64,000 nucleotides of DNA from Desulfobulbus oralis. GTDB taxonomy: Bacteria; Desulfobacterota; Desulfobulbia; Desulfobulbales; Desulfobulbaceae. The DNA is taken from positions 496,001-560,000 of the forward strand of contig NZ_CP021255.1 of the NCBI RefSeq assembly GCF_002952055.1. The letters are read 5' to 3'. A program made the translations under genes and the position numbers. Below the pieces are notes generated by a model, which worked only from the letters and a program-made list of their open reading frames with translations, did not search any database and was not told where the DNA came from. The number at the start of each line of letters is the position of its first letter. The first letter of the stretch is position 1. Shown in pieces: positions 54,152 through 63,920 of the stretch.

Positions 54152-55474
54152 TTATTCGGCCCCGGATGCTTCAGGGGCCGCTTCGGGTGCCTTGTCGATG
54201 ACCTTCGTCTGCTCGCGCAGGAAGTTCAGCACCTTCTCGTTGTGCAGCTCGTGCATCATGGGCAGCAGCTCTTCCCGACGCTTGAAGTAACTCTTCACCT
54301 CCTCGATGCCCATGTTGTACTGGTCAGCAATGCGCTGGTAGCCGCGCTCCAGATCTTCGTTTCCCAACTTGATGCCTTCCACTTCGGCAATCCGTTTCAG
54401 GATGAAATCGCCCTTGACCCGCTGTTCGGCAAAACCCCGGTTACGTTCAACCAGCTCATTCAAATCGAGGCCTGCGGTTTCGATACTGAGGCCGCTGAGT
54501 TTCAGATCAGCCTCCATCTGTTTGAGGATCTCCTGGAGCTCATAGTTCACCAGGCGTTTGGGAACGCTGAAACTGCTCTGCTCAACCAGCCGGCTCATGA
54601 TTTTATCGTCCAGATCGCCCTGCCTGGCCACCTCGCGGGCCTTGGTCAGATCCGCTCTGATGGCGTTTTTCAGGTCGTCCAGGCTCTTGTAGTTCTCGTC
54701 CACATCCTTGGCCAGCTCGTCGTCCAGATCGGGCATGACGCGCACCTTGACTTCCTTCACATCCACCTTGAACTCGACCTTCCTGCCCGCCAGAAGCGGA
54801 TTCGGATATTTGGCCGGGAAATCAACCTCGTAAAGCGTCTTCTCACCCTGGTGGAGACCCAACAGTTTCTTTTCAAAGTCTTCACCAAGGCGATTGGTGC
54901 CCATATCGACCAAATAATTTTCACTGTGCACGGCCTTCATGGCCTTGCCGTCGTGGAAACCCTGAAAGTCCACAGTGACCAGATCATCCATGGCAATGGC
55001 ATGCCCCTCCGGCGCAGACTGCACCGCAGCCTGCCTGCGGCGGATGCGCTGCAGTTCCAGATCAATCTCCAGGTCGCTGACGGAGAGTGGCGGCAGTTCG
55101 ATCTCCAAACCCTTGTACTGCCCCAGCTCGAAGACGGGTTTGACATCCACCATGGCCACATAGGTGAAGCTGCCGTCCTCATTGAAGCGCTGCTCGTGGA
55201 TTTCGGGATGCACCACGGTGTCCAACTTTTCCTGCTCTGTCGCGTTGAAATAGCTTTCCTGTACCAGTTGTTCGCCGACTTCATTTTCGATCTGCGGGCC
55301 GAAATGCTGCTGCAGCACCTGGCGGGGAATCCTGCCCCGGCGGAAGCCCTTCAGGCTCAACTCCCTGTTGGCCTTGGCATAGGCCTTGTCCAGGTTGGGT
55401 TTGACCACCTCGGGCGGCAGGGTGATAGTCAGTTTACGGGTGAGATCGGCGACCTGTTCAACGGCAATATCCAT
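54152..55474 (-). CDS. tig: Trigger factor (ribosome-associated chaperone)
   Basis: 440 residues. Ribosome-binding N-terminus with [20 protein letters not shown], the PPIase domain in the middle ([36 protein letters not shown]) and a helical C-terminal chaperone arm. It shields nascent chains and has prolyl isomerase activity. First gene of the tig-clpP-clpX-lon operon; 25 bases to clpP. Confidence 0.96.
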   Translation of the reverse strand: MDIAVEQVADLTRKLTITLPPEVVKPNLDKAYAKANRELSLKGFRRGRIPRQVLQQHFGPQIENEVGEQLVQESYFNATEQEKLDTVVHPEIHEQRFNEDGSFTYVAMVDVKPVFELGQYKGLEIELPPLSVSDLEIDLELQRIRRRQAAVQSAPEGHAIAMDDLVTVDFQGFHDGKAMKAVHSENYLVDMGTNRLGEDFEKKLLGLHQGEKTLYEVDFPAKYPNPLLAGRKVEFKVDVKEVKVRVMPDLDDELAKDVDENYKSLDDLKNAIRADLTKAREVARQGDLDDKIMSRLVEQSSFSVPKRLVNYELQEILKQMEADLKLSGLSIETAGLDLNELVERNRGFAEQRVKGDFILKRIAEVEGIKLGNEDLERGYQRIADQYNMGIEEVKSYFKRREELLPMMHELHNEKVLNFLREQTKVIDKAPEAAPEASGAE

Positions 55475-55568
55475 GGATAATCCTTACATTGCTTTCGGGC
55501 CGCAAAGCGCGGCTGGTTGACGGAAAGGCAGCGCCCTTGGGTGCACTTACTTGGGTGCATGCCGGCTC

Positions 55569-55653
55569 TGGTGCGAGAGGGGGGACTTGAACCCCCAAGG
55601 TGTGTACCGCCAGATCCTAAGTCTGGTGCGTCTGCCAATTCCGCCACTCTCGC
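55569..55653 (-). tRNA. tRNA-Leu (TAG)
   Basis: 85 nt with CCA and a long variable arm. Acceptor GCGAGAG/CTCTCGC, anticodon loop CTTAGGA. It lies about 95 bases upstream of tig on the same strand. Confidence 0.94.
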
Positions 55654-55862
55654 GCAGGTCTTCAGTTAATAACCAGTCAGGGCTGTGGCGTCAAGCCAGG
55701 ACAGTGCAAGGCCGGGCAGTTACGGATTTTCTCCCCATGCCCCGACCAGGCCTTGCCTGCGGATTTCTTGGCGCGCCAATTCGGGGTGTGTAGAGCTGGT
55801 TTTGCACCTCAACAGGTTGTTCACCTCTCGAAAAATGAATGATTCCATGCAGCCATACGATT

Positions 55863-55998
55863 GAGACCATGTTTGGCAGGATCAAGGACTGGCGGAGAAG
55901 AGCCGTGCGTTATGACCGCTGCGCGCGCACCTTCTTTTCAGCTCCATGGCTCGCGGCTTCCGCCATATGCCATCTCGATTAATAAGGCCTGGGCCCAA
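55863..55998 (+). pseudogene. Remnant of the IS5-type element, 3' end only
   Basis: It matches the last ~135 bp of the element at 14954-15774 with scattered changes: ACCATGTTTGGCAGGATCAA, then GTGCGTTATGACCGCTGCGC, and a decayed terminal repeat ATTAATAAGGCCTGGGCCCA. The rest of the 55654-56048 gap holds no gene that I can see. Confidence 0.8.
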
Positions 55999-56048
55999 AT
56001 CAAGCGCGGGGCGACAATGCCTCATATGGCATGCACCATAAGGCAAAA

Positions 56049-56075
56049 GGGGTTACGACTGCTCGCCGTAACCCC
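56049..56075 (-). terminator. Hairpin terminator after tRNA-Leu (TAA)
   Basis: Stem GGGGTTACG / CGTAACCCC with a 9-base loop, 11 bases past the tRNA CCA end on the minus strand, followed there by a short T-containing run (CTTTTG). Confidence 0.65.
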
Positions 56076-56085
56076 TTGCATGTAT

Positions 56086-56172
56086 TGGTGCCCGGAGCGG
56101 GAATCGAACCCGCATGGCCTTGCGGCCGAGGGATTTTAAGTCCCTTGTGTCTACCTGTTTCACCATCCAGGC
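56086..56172 (-). tRNA. tRNA-Leu (TAA)
   Basis: 87 nt with CCA and a long variable arm. Anticodon loop CTTAAAA. Acceptor GCCTGGA pairs with the 3' strand TCCGGGC through wobble pairs. Confidence 0.92.
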
Positions 56173-56252
56173 CAATGGGCGTGATGATAACCGCCCGAAT
56201 TTTTCCTGTCAAAGACTTGATGCCGAAGACCAGAGGCAAGTCACAAAAGCCC

Positions 56253-57455
56253 TCAATCCTTCTGGAGGACAGTTGGGGCCGCAGCCTGCCGCATAAGCTC
56301 CAGCATCTCGCGTACAGCCCGTTCCAAACCTACCAGCACGGCGCGGGCCATGATGGCATGCCCGATGCTCAGGTCTTCGATGCCGGCGATGCCGGCAATG
56401 CGGCCGGTGTTACGGTAATCCAGCCCGTGGCCGGCCTTGGCGCGCAGGCCCAGCTCAGCGGCCATGGCCACGGCACGGCGGATGTGCACATATTCGCGCT
56501 CCTGCCCGGATTCGCTGTCGGCATTGCTGTAGTGGCCGGTGTGCAGCTCCACATGGGTCGCCCCCACTGCCGTGGCGGCCTGCAACTGCTCCGGCTCGGG
56601 ATCCACAAAGAGCGACACCCGAATGCCGGCCTCCTTCAGCGCGGCGATCCGGCCCGAGAGCTTTTTCTTCTGCCCGGCCACATCCAGACCGCCCTCGGTG
56701 GTCAGCTCCTGCCGTTTTTCCGGCACAAGCGTTACCATGTCGGGCTTCAGGTCCGCGGCAAAGGCCACCAGTTCCCTGGTGGCCGCCATCTCGAGATTCA
56801 GATGGGTCTTCACCGTCTGCCTGAGTACACGCACATCCCGCTCCTGAATGTGGCGCCGATCTTCCCTGAGGTGGACGACAATGCCGCTGGCGCCAGCCAG
56901 CTCACAGATCCCGGCGGCCAGTACCGGATCCGGCTCGAGTCCGCCCCGGGCCTGACGCAGAGTGGCAATGTGATCGACGTTGACGCTCAGTTGTGGCATG
57001 GCAGTTCTCCTCGCTTCAGCTTGAGTCAAAAGTTCCCGTTCCCGATCCCACATGACCAGCGCCTCGGTTTCGGAGCGTTCGTGGTCATAGCCGGCCAGAT
57101 GCAGGATGCCGTGCAGCAGCAGTTCCTGCAGACGCTGCATGAGTGGCGCCTGTTTTTCGTGTGCCTCGCGCGCGGCCGTTGCAACGGCAATCAGCACGTC
57201 ACCCAGATCGGCGCGCAGCTCTGCGGGCGTTGCCGGCGGGAAAAGGGCCGGAAAGGACAGCACATTGGTGGGGCCCGCCTTATTGCGGTAACGCTGGTTG
57301 TATTCGGCCATGCGGTCATCGTCCAGCAAAACGACGCTGACTGCGTTGTGTGCCAGCCCGGCAGCAGTCAGCAGCCGCAGGCAGATCCGGCGCAGCGAGC
57401 CGGTATCCACCTCCGGCGTCTTCTGTGCACGCTCATCCAGCACCTGTACCGGCAT
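56253..57455 (-). CDS. In-frame YbeY-PdxJ fusion: rRNA maturation endonuclease plus pyridoxine 5'-phosphate synthase
   Basis: 400 codons without a stop between two known proteins. Residues 1-150 are YbeY, with the zinc motif [20 protein letters not shown] near 115. Residues 154-400 are PdxJ, starting [20 protein letters not shown] with [34 protein letters not shown] and a C-terminal [19 protein letters not shown]. An AGGAG lies 8 bases before the internal ATG (56998-56996), so PdxJ alone may also be made. It follows phoH with a TAATG overlap. YbeY and PdxJ belong to unrelated pathways (16S rRNA maturation; vitamin B6). Confidence 0.9.
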   Translation of the reverse strand: MPVQVLDERAQKTPEVDTGSLRRICLRLLTAAGLAHNAVSVVLLDDDRMAEYNQRYRNKAGPTNVLSFPALFPPATPAELRADLGDVLIAVATAAREAHEKQAPLMQRLQELLLHGILHLAGYDHERSETEALVMWDRERELLTQAEARRTAMPQLSVNVDHIATLRQARGGLEPDPVLAAGICELAGASGIVVHLREDRRHIQERDVRVLRQTVKTHLNLEMAATRELVAFAADLKPDMVTLVPEKRQELTTEGGLDVAGQKKKLSGRIAALKEAGIRVSLFVDPEPEQLQAATAVGATHVELHTGHYSNADSESGQEREYVHIRRAVAMAAELGLRAKAGHGLDYRNTGRIAGIAGIEDLSIGHAIMARAVLVGLERAVREMLELMRQAAAPTVLQKD

Positions 57456-58468
57456 TACGCCTGCCTCCCCGCCGCTTCCGGGCTGCTGCCCGGCTGCTCA
57501 TGGCCATGCTGCTCGTAGGCCTGAATGATTTCCTGCACCAGCCGGTGCCGCACCACGTCGCCCTTGTCAAAGCTGCAGAAGGCAATGCCCCGGATATGGG
57601 ACAGGAGGTCCCGGGCCTGAATCAGGCCGGATTTTTGCGTGCCAGGCAGGTCAATCTGGGTGACGTCGCCGGTGATGACCGCATGGGACTCGAAGCCAAT
57701 GCGGGTCAGAAACATCTTCATCTGCTCGCGGGTGGTGTTCTGGGCCTCGTCCAGGATGATGAAGGCATTGTTCAGGGTGCGGCCACGCATGAAGGCCAGG
57801 GGTGCGATCTCGATCACGCCCCTGGCCACCAGCTCCGTGGCCCGTTCCTGGCCCATCATTTCATTCAGGGCATCGGTCAGGGGGCGCAGATACGGATCTA
57901 TTTTCTGAGCCATGTCACCGGGCAGAAAGCCCAGCTTTTCACCGGCCTCCACCGCGGGTCTGGTCAGGATAATCCTGCTCACCTGTTCATGGGCCAGGGC
58001 CGAAACCGCCATGGCCACGGCCAGCCAGGTTTTGCCTGTCCCGGCCGGGCCGATGCCGAAGACGATGTCGCTGCTGCGGATGGCCTCGATGTAGCGTTTC
58101 TGGTTGATGGTCTTGGGCGTGATCACCTTTTTTCGGGCCGTGATGCACACCTTGTCCAGAAAAAAATCCTCCAGTCTGGCTGCCGGCGCGGCGGCCAGAA
58201 TATTGACCGCAAAGGCCACGTCCTGGCTGAAAACCGGATAGCCCTTGGCAATGAGCCCGGCCAGTTGGGTCAGCGTGCTGGCGGCCAGATCCACCGCATG
58301 GGCCCTGCCGCTGATGTGCAGCGTACTGCCGCGCACGGCAATCTCCGTGCCCGTGGCCCCGGCCACCTGCTGCAGGTTGCGGTTCAGCTCGCCGTATAAA
58401 AGCGGCGCGACGCCGGCCTCGCAGTCCAGATCGCGGCTGATCTGGCGGTTCAGTTCACCGGATGCCAT
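57455..58468 (-). CDS. phoH: PhoH-family ATPase (YbeZ-like)
   Basis: 337 residues. N-terminal KH-like part, then the PhoH ATPase: [20 protein letters not shown] near 148 (Walker A), [40 protein letters not shown] (Walker B) and GDVTQIDLP. It is commonly encoded just before ybeY and thought to act with it in RNA metabolism. Its stop overlaps the ybeY-pdxJ start. Confidence 0.93.
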   Translation of the reverse strand: MASGELNRQISRDLDCEAGVAPLLYGELNRNLQQVAGATGTEIAVRGSTLHISGRAHAVDLAASTLTQLAGLIAKGYPVFSQDVAFAVNILAAAPAARLEDFFLDKVCITARKKVITPKTINQKRYIEAIRSSDIVFGIGPAGTGKTWLAVAMAVSALAHEQVSRIILTRPAVEAGEKLGFLPGDMAQKIDPYLRPLTDALNEMMGQERATELVARGVIEIAPLAFMRGRTLNNAFIILDEAQNTTREQMKMFLTRIGFESHAVITGDVTQIDLPGTQKSGLIQARDLLSHIRGIAFCSFDKGDVVRHRLVQEIIQAYEQHGHEQPGSSPEAAGRQA

Positions 58469-58477
58469 GCGTTGCCG

Positions 58478-59434
58478 TTACTGCTGCTCCGCTGAAGCCG
58501 TTTCCTTGGCCTTCCTGAGAGCCTCCTCGATCATGGCGTTCATGAGTTCCGGCGTGCGCTCGGATACCGGTGTCCCATTGATGAACAGGGATGGCGTGCC
58601 GTTGACATCGGCGTTTTGCGCATCCATGATATCCTTGGCGAGCGCCATTCGGGTCTCCTCGCTGTTCCAGTCGGCGGTGAAGCGGCGCATGTCGAGGCCT
58701 ATTTTTTTGGCGGTCGTCTGGATGATGTCATCCGCACCCCAGCCGTCTTCGCCCAGGGCAAAGAGCGCGTCGTGCATCTCCCAGAACTTGCCCTGTTTCT
58801 GGGCGGCAATGGCGGCCCGGGCCGCCGCTTCGGCCTGCGGGTGCAGGCGGGTCAGCGGGAAGTGCTTGAAGACCAGGCGCACGGTGTCCGGATGTGCGGC
58901 CAGAACCTTTTCCACCACCGGTGCAGTCGGGATGCAGAAGGGGCATTGGAAGTCGGAGAACTCGACAATGGTCACCGGTGCATCAAGCTTGCCCCGCACG
59001 GGCGCACCCGTCACATCAATCGTCTGGTTGATGCTGATGTTCATGGCGGTGTAGCGGTTGTCGCGTGTGTTGAGCAGGTAGAGCATCTCACCCCGGGGCG
59101 CGATGTCGATGGCCGTAACCCCGGCGGCAACCGGCACGGCGCCCAGCTCTTTGCCCTCGGCCGTAAAAATCCGCACCTTGCTGTCCTCGGTCAGCACATA
59201 GACCCGTTTTTCGTCAAGGGTCTGGGCAAAAGCCAGGGCTCCGGCCGGGATGTTCCAGGTCTTTTTCACCTTCCAGTTGACTGAGCCGCTGCTGCCCTGT
59301 GGATCCTGCTCGGAGGCGGTGGACAGGGGCGTGGCGGTGGCGCCGGATTTTTGCCCTTCCTGGGGCGGCACGGCAGCGAGCAGCGGGGCAGCGGGTGCAA
59401 GCAGCAAGGCACAGCAGAGCAGTTTCTTCAGCAT
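58478..59434 (-). CDS. DsbA-family periplasmic thiol-disulfide protein
   Basis: 318 residues from ATG 59434 (MLKKLLCCALLLAPAAPLLA, a signal peptide). About residues 50-140 read like a short beta-propeller-type segment (KRVYVLTEDSKVRIFTAEGK). The thioredoxin domain has the redox motif FSDFQCPFCIPTAPVVEKVL near 170 and the cis-proline region VNGTPSLFINGTPV. It probably acts on disulfides in the periplasm. The frame is open upstream to 59560, but that part lacks a signal peptide. Confidence 0.85.
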   Translation of the reverse strand: MLKKLLCCALLLAPAAPLLAAVPPQEGQKSGATATPLSTASEQDPQGSSGSVNWKVKKTWNIPAGALAFAQTLDEKRVYVLTEDSKVRIFTAEGKELGAVPVAAGVTAIDIAPRGEMLYLLNTRDNRYTAMNISINQTIDVTGAPVRGKLDAPVTIVEFSDFQCPFCIPTAPVVEKVLAAHPDTVRLVFKHFPLTRLHPQAEAAARAAIAAQKQGKFWEMHDALFALGEDGWGADDIIQTTAKKIGLDMRRFTADWNSEETRMALAKDIMDAQNADVNGTPSLFINGTPVSERTPELMNAMIEEALRKAKETASAEQQ

Positions 59435-59625
59435 GAAATATATCCTTTTGAGCGATTTTTCGGGTTCAGAGCCGCGGCAGTCTGGTGCCGCGGCGCAAGT
59501 GTTCGCAAGTATAACGAGGCTGTGTCCATAAGGCAAGATGGGGACGTGCCCGCCCGGCATACCATGTGCCGGAAAAGGCCACCCTGGTGCTTGCCGCGCC
59601 GCCCGGACCAGGCCGGCAAGGCCTT

Positions 59626-60603
59626 TTACGGCTGGGGCTGCCGGGGATCCTCCTCCGGTGGAGCCGTCTGTTCTTTGGACAGACGGGCTGTTTTAGGGAG
59701 GATCGTGTGAATGTTGATGCTCGCGCGACCGGGCAGGGACACTGCCTCCACCCGAATGGGCACCTGGCCGTGTTGGTCCGCCTCGGCCGCGTTGACCGAG
59801 GCGTGAAAGAGTGTGTCCAAGTCCGGCGTGTCCTTTATGACGCTGACCGGAATGTCGGCGTCCACGCTGACGGTTTGGGGCAGGACTGCCCTGCCTTTGC
59901 CCGCCGGCCTCAGAGTGATGGGAATATGCTGCACCGTGCGGCGTTTCACCGGCTCCCGGATGAGGATTCTGGCCTCGACCATGGGTTCGCCTATCAGCTT
60001 GCGCAGGGGCCCGTTCAAAACCAGGGGCACCTGCACTGTGCCGCTCTGTGTCAAACCTTCCACGTCAATGGTGGCCGTATCGATGGACTGTACCTTGCCA
60101 ATCAGACTGAAGGGGCCACTCACTGTGATGACATCTGGCTTCAGTTGCAGCTCCTCCAGGGTAAAGCCTCTGGCCGGCTGACCGGTAGTCCGGGCCTGCA
60201 GGCGGATATGGCGTTCCACCAACTGATCCACTACCAGAAGGACATTGGCGGGTTGCACCCGCTGTACCGTGACCCCACGTGGAAAACTGAAGGAATCCGG
60301 TGTGTTTTCTACCAGGCGAGGGCCTGGCCTGGCAGAGGCCAGATTGACCGGCCGGGAGAGCTGCTGTTGCCGGAGCTCCTGTAAAAGCCGCTTGGGCCCG
60401 CGTACCGAGACATCCACTTCCTTCTGGTACTGGTTGGCAATGATCATGCTGGCCGGCAGGTTGCGCAGTTCGAGCGGTACGGTCAGCACGGTGTCCACCT
60501 GATCTTCCACGGCAATGCCGTACCAGAGCGCCACGCCAATGAAAAGGGCCAGCACCTTGAGGGGCCAGTGGCGAAAGGGCAGGCTGAGGATCTCTTTTGT
60601 CAT
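59626..60603 (-). CDS. cdaR: YbbR-domain protein (CdaR-like regulator)
   Basis: 325 residues. One N-terminal membrane helix (HWPLKVLALFIGVALWYGIA), then repeated YbbR beta-domains (VPLELRNLPASMIIANQYQK, VQVPLVLNGPLRKLIGEP), outside the cytoplasm. CdaR modulates the diadenylate cyclase CdaA encoded just upstream; their ORFs overlap by 4 bases. The proline/glutamate-rich tail is unassigned. Confidence 0.88.
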   Translation of the reverse strand: MTKEILSLPFRHWPLKVLALFIGVALWYGIAVEDQVDTVLTVPLELRNLPASMIIANQYQKEVDVSVRGPKRLLQELRQQQLSRPVNLASARPGPRLVENTPDSFSFPRGVTVQRVQPANVLLVVDQLVERHIRLQARTTGQPARGFTLEELQLKPDVITVSGPFSLIGKVQSIDTATIDVEGLTQSGTVQVPLVLNGPLRKLIGEPMVEARILIREPVKRRTVQHIPITLRPAGKGRAVLPQTVSVDADIPVSVIKDTPDLDTLFHASVNAAEADQHGQVPIRVEAVSLPGRASINIHTILPKTARLSKEQTAPPEEDPRQPQP

Positions 60604-61463
60604 GACTGGGCATCCGGGGCATCTGCCTTGGGCCGTTCCGCCGCGCCGCGGGCCGCCGGTTTTTTGAGGTTGAAGATGTCCCGCAGGATGGCGAACAGTT
60701 GGGTTTCGTCCGGAACCGGGTTGATGCGGCCGTTGCGGGCTATGGAAATGGTCTGGGTTTCTTCGGAAACCACCACCACGATGGCATCGGTTTCTTCCGA
60801 CAGGCCCAGCGCCGCACGGTGGCGGGTGCCGTAGCGCTTGTCGATGTTCAGATTCTGGGAGAGCGGCAGGAGGCAGCCGGAGGAATGGATGCGGTGCTTG
60901 TGGATGATGACGCCGCCGTCGTGCATGGGTGAGGAGGTATGAAAAATGGCCAGCAGCAGCTCGGCCTGAATGCGGGCGTCCAGCCGGAAGCCGCCTTCCA
61001 GAAAGTCACGCAGCCCGTTGTCCCGCTCCAGCACGATGAGGGCTCCCAGATGTCGCCTGGCCAGGAGCGAGGCTGCCCGGGCCACCTCTGCCAGATCGCT
61101 GGCTTCCGTCTGCCGGCCGTGGAAAAAACGGGGCAGAACCATATGGGCGAGCCCGCGCCGGATCTCGCTCTGAAACAGGATGACAATCACCACCAGGAGC
61201 GAGCCCAGGAAGGTTTTGAGCAGGACGCGCAGGGCCTGGAGCTCGAAGAAGGCGGAGAGGAAGTACAGCATCAGAATCGAGGCGATGCCCAGCACCATCT
61301 GCACGGCGCGCGTTCCCCGGATCAGCAGCAGAATGCGGTAGATCAGATAGGAGACGATCAGGATATCGACAATATCCCGCAGTCGTATGGAGGGAATGGT
61401 ATCCAGCATGGCCCCGGTCGATGAAAAAGGTTGCAGTCGTATGGAGGGAATGGTATCCAGCAT
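60600..61463 (-). CDS. cdaA: Diadenylate cyclase CdaA
   Basis: 287 residues. Three N-terminal membrane helices (DILIVSYLIYRILLLIRGT onward), then the DAC domain with SPMHDGGVIIH (DGA-type motif) and GTRHRAALGLSEETDA (RHR motif). It makes c-di-AMP from two ATP. The first 36 codons are two in-frame copies of an 18-codon unit starting MLDTIPSIRL, from a 54-bp tandem duplication (about 61380-61487). Translation may start at 61463 or at the second copy (61409). Confidence 0.93.
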   Translation of the reverse strand: MLDTIPSIRLQPFSSTGAMLDTIPSIRLRDIVDILIVSYLIYRILLLIRGTRAVQMVLGIASILMLYFLSAFFELQALRVLLKTFLGSLLVVIVILFQSEIRRGLAHMVLPRFFHGRQTEASDLAEVARAASLLARRHLGALIVLERDNGLRDFLEGGFRLDARIQAELLLAIFHTSSPMHDGGVIIHKHRIHSSGCLLPLSQNLNIDKRYGTRHRAALGLSEETDAIVVVVSEETQTISIARNGRINPVPDETQLFAILRDIFNLKKPAARGAAERPKADAPDAQS

Positions 61464-61487
61464 GGCCCCGGTCGATGAAAAAGGTTG
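61380..61487. repeat. 54-bp tandem duplication over the cdaA start
   Basis: Two adjacent identical units beginning CAGTCGTATGGAGGGAATGG. The unit length is a multiple of 3, so the frame is kept. Each unit carries the start codon and the bases just upstream of it (ACCGGGGCC). The segment 61488-61706 beyond it holds no gene that I can see. Confidence 0.9.
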
Positions 61488-61706
61488 ACTTCACTCCTGT
61501 ATGTATCATTTCATACAGGGGAATGCCAAAACAATAACGACCAGCAGCGCGAAATTGCGGCGCCGTTACGGAGAAGAGGCTGCAAGCGGATGCAGACCAG
61601 GCCGGCGTCTGGCCTTTGGCCGGGACATGCTCCGCTTTCTGTGGTCTGCCAGGCTCTGTCTGGGAGGCGGGGCGCCCGGGGCAGATAATTTTCAGGAGAA
61701 CAGGAA

Positions 61707-62231
61707 ATGGCAACGGAACAGCACAAAACAGACAGGCTCAGAAGGATTCGCGCCCTGCACCGGGACATCGGTTTTTTTGTCGTGGGACTCACCGTGGTGT
61801 ATGCGCTGAGCGGCCTTGTATTGACCTATCGGGACACGGGCCTGCTGAAGCGTGAGCAGCAGGTGGAAAAGACCCTGGCCCGCGGTCTCGGTTCATGCGA
61901 GCTGGCAAGGGCCCTGCATCTTCGGGATCTGGAGGTCATCGACGAAGACGCAGGCATGATCCGTTTCCGAAAGGGCACGTACAACCGGGAAAACGGGCAG
62001 GTTCGCTATCGCGCCATGGAACTGCCAGTACCGCTCAAGGCCATGGTCCGCCTGCATAAAACGCCCAGCCGCTCGGGCAAGCACTACTTTGCCCTGCTCT
62101 ACAGCGCTTGCCTGCTCTTCCTGGCCCTCTCCTCCTTCTGGATGTTCCCCAGGGCAAGCGGCAAGCGCGGGCGTGGTTTCAAAATGGCCGGGGCCGGGCT
62201 GGTGCTGGCCCTCTTGCTGCTGATTTTCTGA
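61707..62231 (+). CDS. PepSY-type membrane protein
   Basis: 174 residues with an N-terminal helix (DIGFFVVGLTVVYALSGLVL), a PepSY-like extracytoplasmic part (GTYNRENGQVRYRAMELPVP) and two C-terminal helices (YFALLYSACLLFLALSSFW and AGAGLVLALLLLIF). LHRDIGF and LHKTPSRSGKHYF are typical of PepSY-TM proteins linked to iron or haem redox. AGGAGAAC lies before the start. Function is not assigned. Confidence 0.75.
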   Translation: MATEQHKTDRLRRIRALHRDIGFFVVGLTVVYALSGLVLTYRDTGLLKREQQVEKTLARGLGSCELARALHLRDLEVIDEDAGMIRFRKGTYNRENGQVRYRAMELPVPLKAMVRLHKTPSRSGKHYFALLYSACLLFLALSSFWMFPRASGKRGRGFKMAGAGLVLALLLLIF

Positions 62232-62255
62232 GGCCCCGAACTGGGGCACGGGGCC

Positions 62256-62798
62256 CTATCGCTGCAGCCATGCGGCAGGCTGTTCTTGCTCGAGCCGCCG
62301 CAGAATCTCCAGGCCATCCGGCGTGACCTTTTCTGCCGGCCCCAGAGCGAAAATTTCCTCAAGGCCCATGAAACGGCCGCAGTCGATTTCTTCTTTTTGC
62401 AGGGAAAAGGGCCCTTCGTGGCGACAGCCGTATATCCGGCCCCAGACTCTGGTCTCGGGGCCGTCGTAAAAGTGGTCGAACAGCAGGCTCAGGCCGGCCG
62501 CGATGCCCAGCTCTTCCATGAGTTCCCTCTGGGCGGATTCCTCATAGTTTTCACCGGCCTGAACCACGCCGCCCGCGGCCGGATCCCAGTAGCCGGGGAA
62601 GACATCCTTGCTGCCTGAGCGTTTCTGGACAAAAAGCTCGCCCGCCTGGTTGCGGACAAGGATATAGGAGGCGCGGTGGATCAGCCTCTGGCTTCGCATG
62701 GTGCTGCGGGCCACCACGCCCAGTGCCCGATTGTCCCGATCCACAATGGTGACCAGTTCGGGATGAGGTGCAGGAGCTGGTATGCTTTCCCGCTTCAT
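62256..62798 (-). CDS. Nudix hydrolase (YfcD/IDI-like)
   Basis: 180 residues from ATG 62798. Begins like YfcD/IDI Nudix proteins (VDRDNRALGVVARSTMRSQR, LIHRASYILV). The Nudix box is GGVVQAGENYEESAQRELME followed by ELGI. It hydrolyses a nucleoside diphosphate-linked substrate that cannot be predicted here. It overlaps the upstream DciA-like gene by 4 bases. Confidence 0.88.
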   Translation of the reverse strand: MKRESIPAPAPHPELVTIVDRDNRALGVVARSTMRSQRLIHRASYILVRNQAGELFVQKRSGSKDVFPGYWDPAAGGVVQAGENYEESAQRELMEELGIAAGLSLLFDHFYDGPETRVWGRIYGCRHEGPFSLQKEEIDCGRFMGLEEIFALGPAEKVTPDGLEILRRLEQEQPAAWLQR

Positions 62799-63277
62799 GG
62801 CGACCCCTGGCCGGCGCCTGTTGCCTGACCGTTGGCCGGGCCGCTGTGCCGCTCCTGCCAAAGCTGCCAGAGGCGTCCCAGCGCTTCGCGGCTGCTTTGG
62901 TCGGCAATGGCCTGAAAGCTTGACGGCAAAGGCCGGGCGGGCGCCGCTTGCTGCCCAGGGGCCGGCCCGGTGGCCGCAAACCACGAAGGCTCGACCACAC
63001 AGCGGAAGCCGGCAATGCTGCGGTCTGCCGCCAGCGGCCGGATCCGTCGGAGCAGCTCCCGCTGCCGGAACAGGAGTTCCTGCGCCCAGATGGCGTGGCT
63101 GACATAGAGCCAGAGCGTTTGGCCACGCAGGGCTACGGGCCGGCTGTGACGCGCCGCTTCCTCGCCGGCGATGTGCGGCCATTTGCTGTACAGGCCCTGC
63201 ACCTGCCACGCATCCTGCCACTGCCGCTCCCGAAAAAGGGTCGGCAGAATATGGCGCAATGTGGTGAATTTCTTCAT
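62795..63277 (-). CDS. DUF721/DciA-like protein
   Basis: 160 residues. The DUF721 core is at the N-terminus: LRHILPTLFRERQWQDAWQV, SKWPHIAGEEAARHSRPVAL and GQTLWLYVSHAIWAQELLFR. The C-terminal half is low-complexity proline/alanine-rich. DciA-type proteins load the replicative helicase in bacteria that lack DnaC/DnaI. Here the tail is of unknown use. Confidence 0.75.
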   Translation of the reverse strand: MKKFTTLRHILPTLFRERQWQDAWQVQGLYSKWPHIAGEEAARHSRPVALRGQTLWLYVSHAIWAQELLFRQRELLRRIRPLAADRSIAGFRCVVEPSWFAATGPAPGQQAAPARPLPSSFQAIADQSSREALGRLWQLWQERHSGPANGQATGAGQGSP

Positions 63278-63297
63278 CCTATCGTACAGATCCGGCC

Positions 63298-63920
63298 TCA
63301 GGGCCTCTGTTCCGGGCGCTTATCCTCTGCCGGCTGGCGACGGCGAGCCTTTTGGGTATCCGGCTCCGGCCAGCGATAGCCGGTGAGCATGGCCGTCCCG
63401 TCTTTGCCGAGCGCCACCTCCATTTCCAGGCGGCCCTTGCCTTCCGGCGCCTGCTCCAGCGCACGCCCCCGGCCCTGTTCCACGAAAAAGGCGTCGATCC
63501 CGTAGGCCACTCCGGTCAGGGGCTCGGAGCACATGGCCCGTTTTCGGATCCGGCCCTTGATGAAGGGGCCGCTCGCGGGCGGGGCCAGATCAGCCTGAGC
63601 GACCGTCATCACGCCGCCATCGCCTGGCCGGAGCGCCGTGAAGATAACCAGTTCCTGCCCCGATTCGCCGCTCCCTTTCTCTTCCGCCCTGATGGCGGCT
63701 ATCCTGTCCCGCAGCGCCGGACCGAATTTTTCCGCCTCTATGGCGGCGATGTCATAGCGGAGGGTCACATAGTCCCCCGGAACAGATCCCTGGGATCCAG
63801 AGGCGCGGTGCGCAGCCAGATTCTGGGCGCGGTGCGCAGAATCCATTCGCGTTGACCGGCCATCCAGGCCAGAACCAGTACCTGAACGAGGATGGCGGTG
63901 ATGATTGCAGCTTTTCTCAT
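63298..63920 (-). pseudogene. GDYXXLXY-family membrane-anchored protein, frameshifted
   Basis: ATG 63920 opens a good start (MRKAAIITAILVQVLVLAWM) and runs to PLDPRDLFRG, then stops (ACT ATG TGA). One more G in the C5/G5 run at 63774-63778 would join it to GDYVTLRYDIAAIEAEKFGP and the rest to 63298. So the gene is split by a single-base deletion or an assembly error. The usual partner gene lies just upstream. A repeated CTGCGCACCGCGCC near 63830 may reflect local slippage. Confidence 0.7.
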
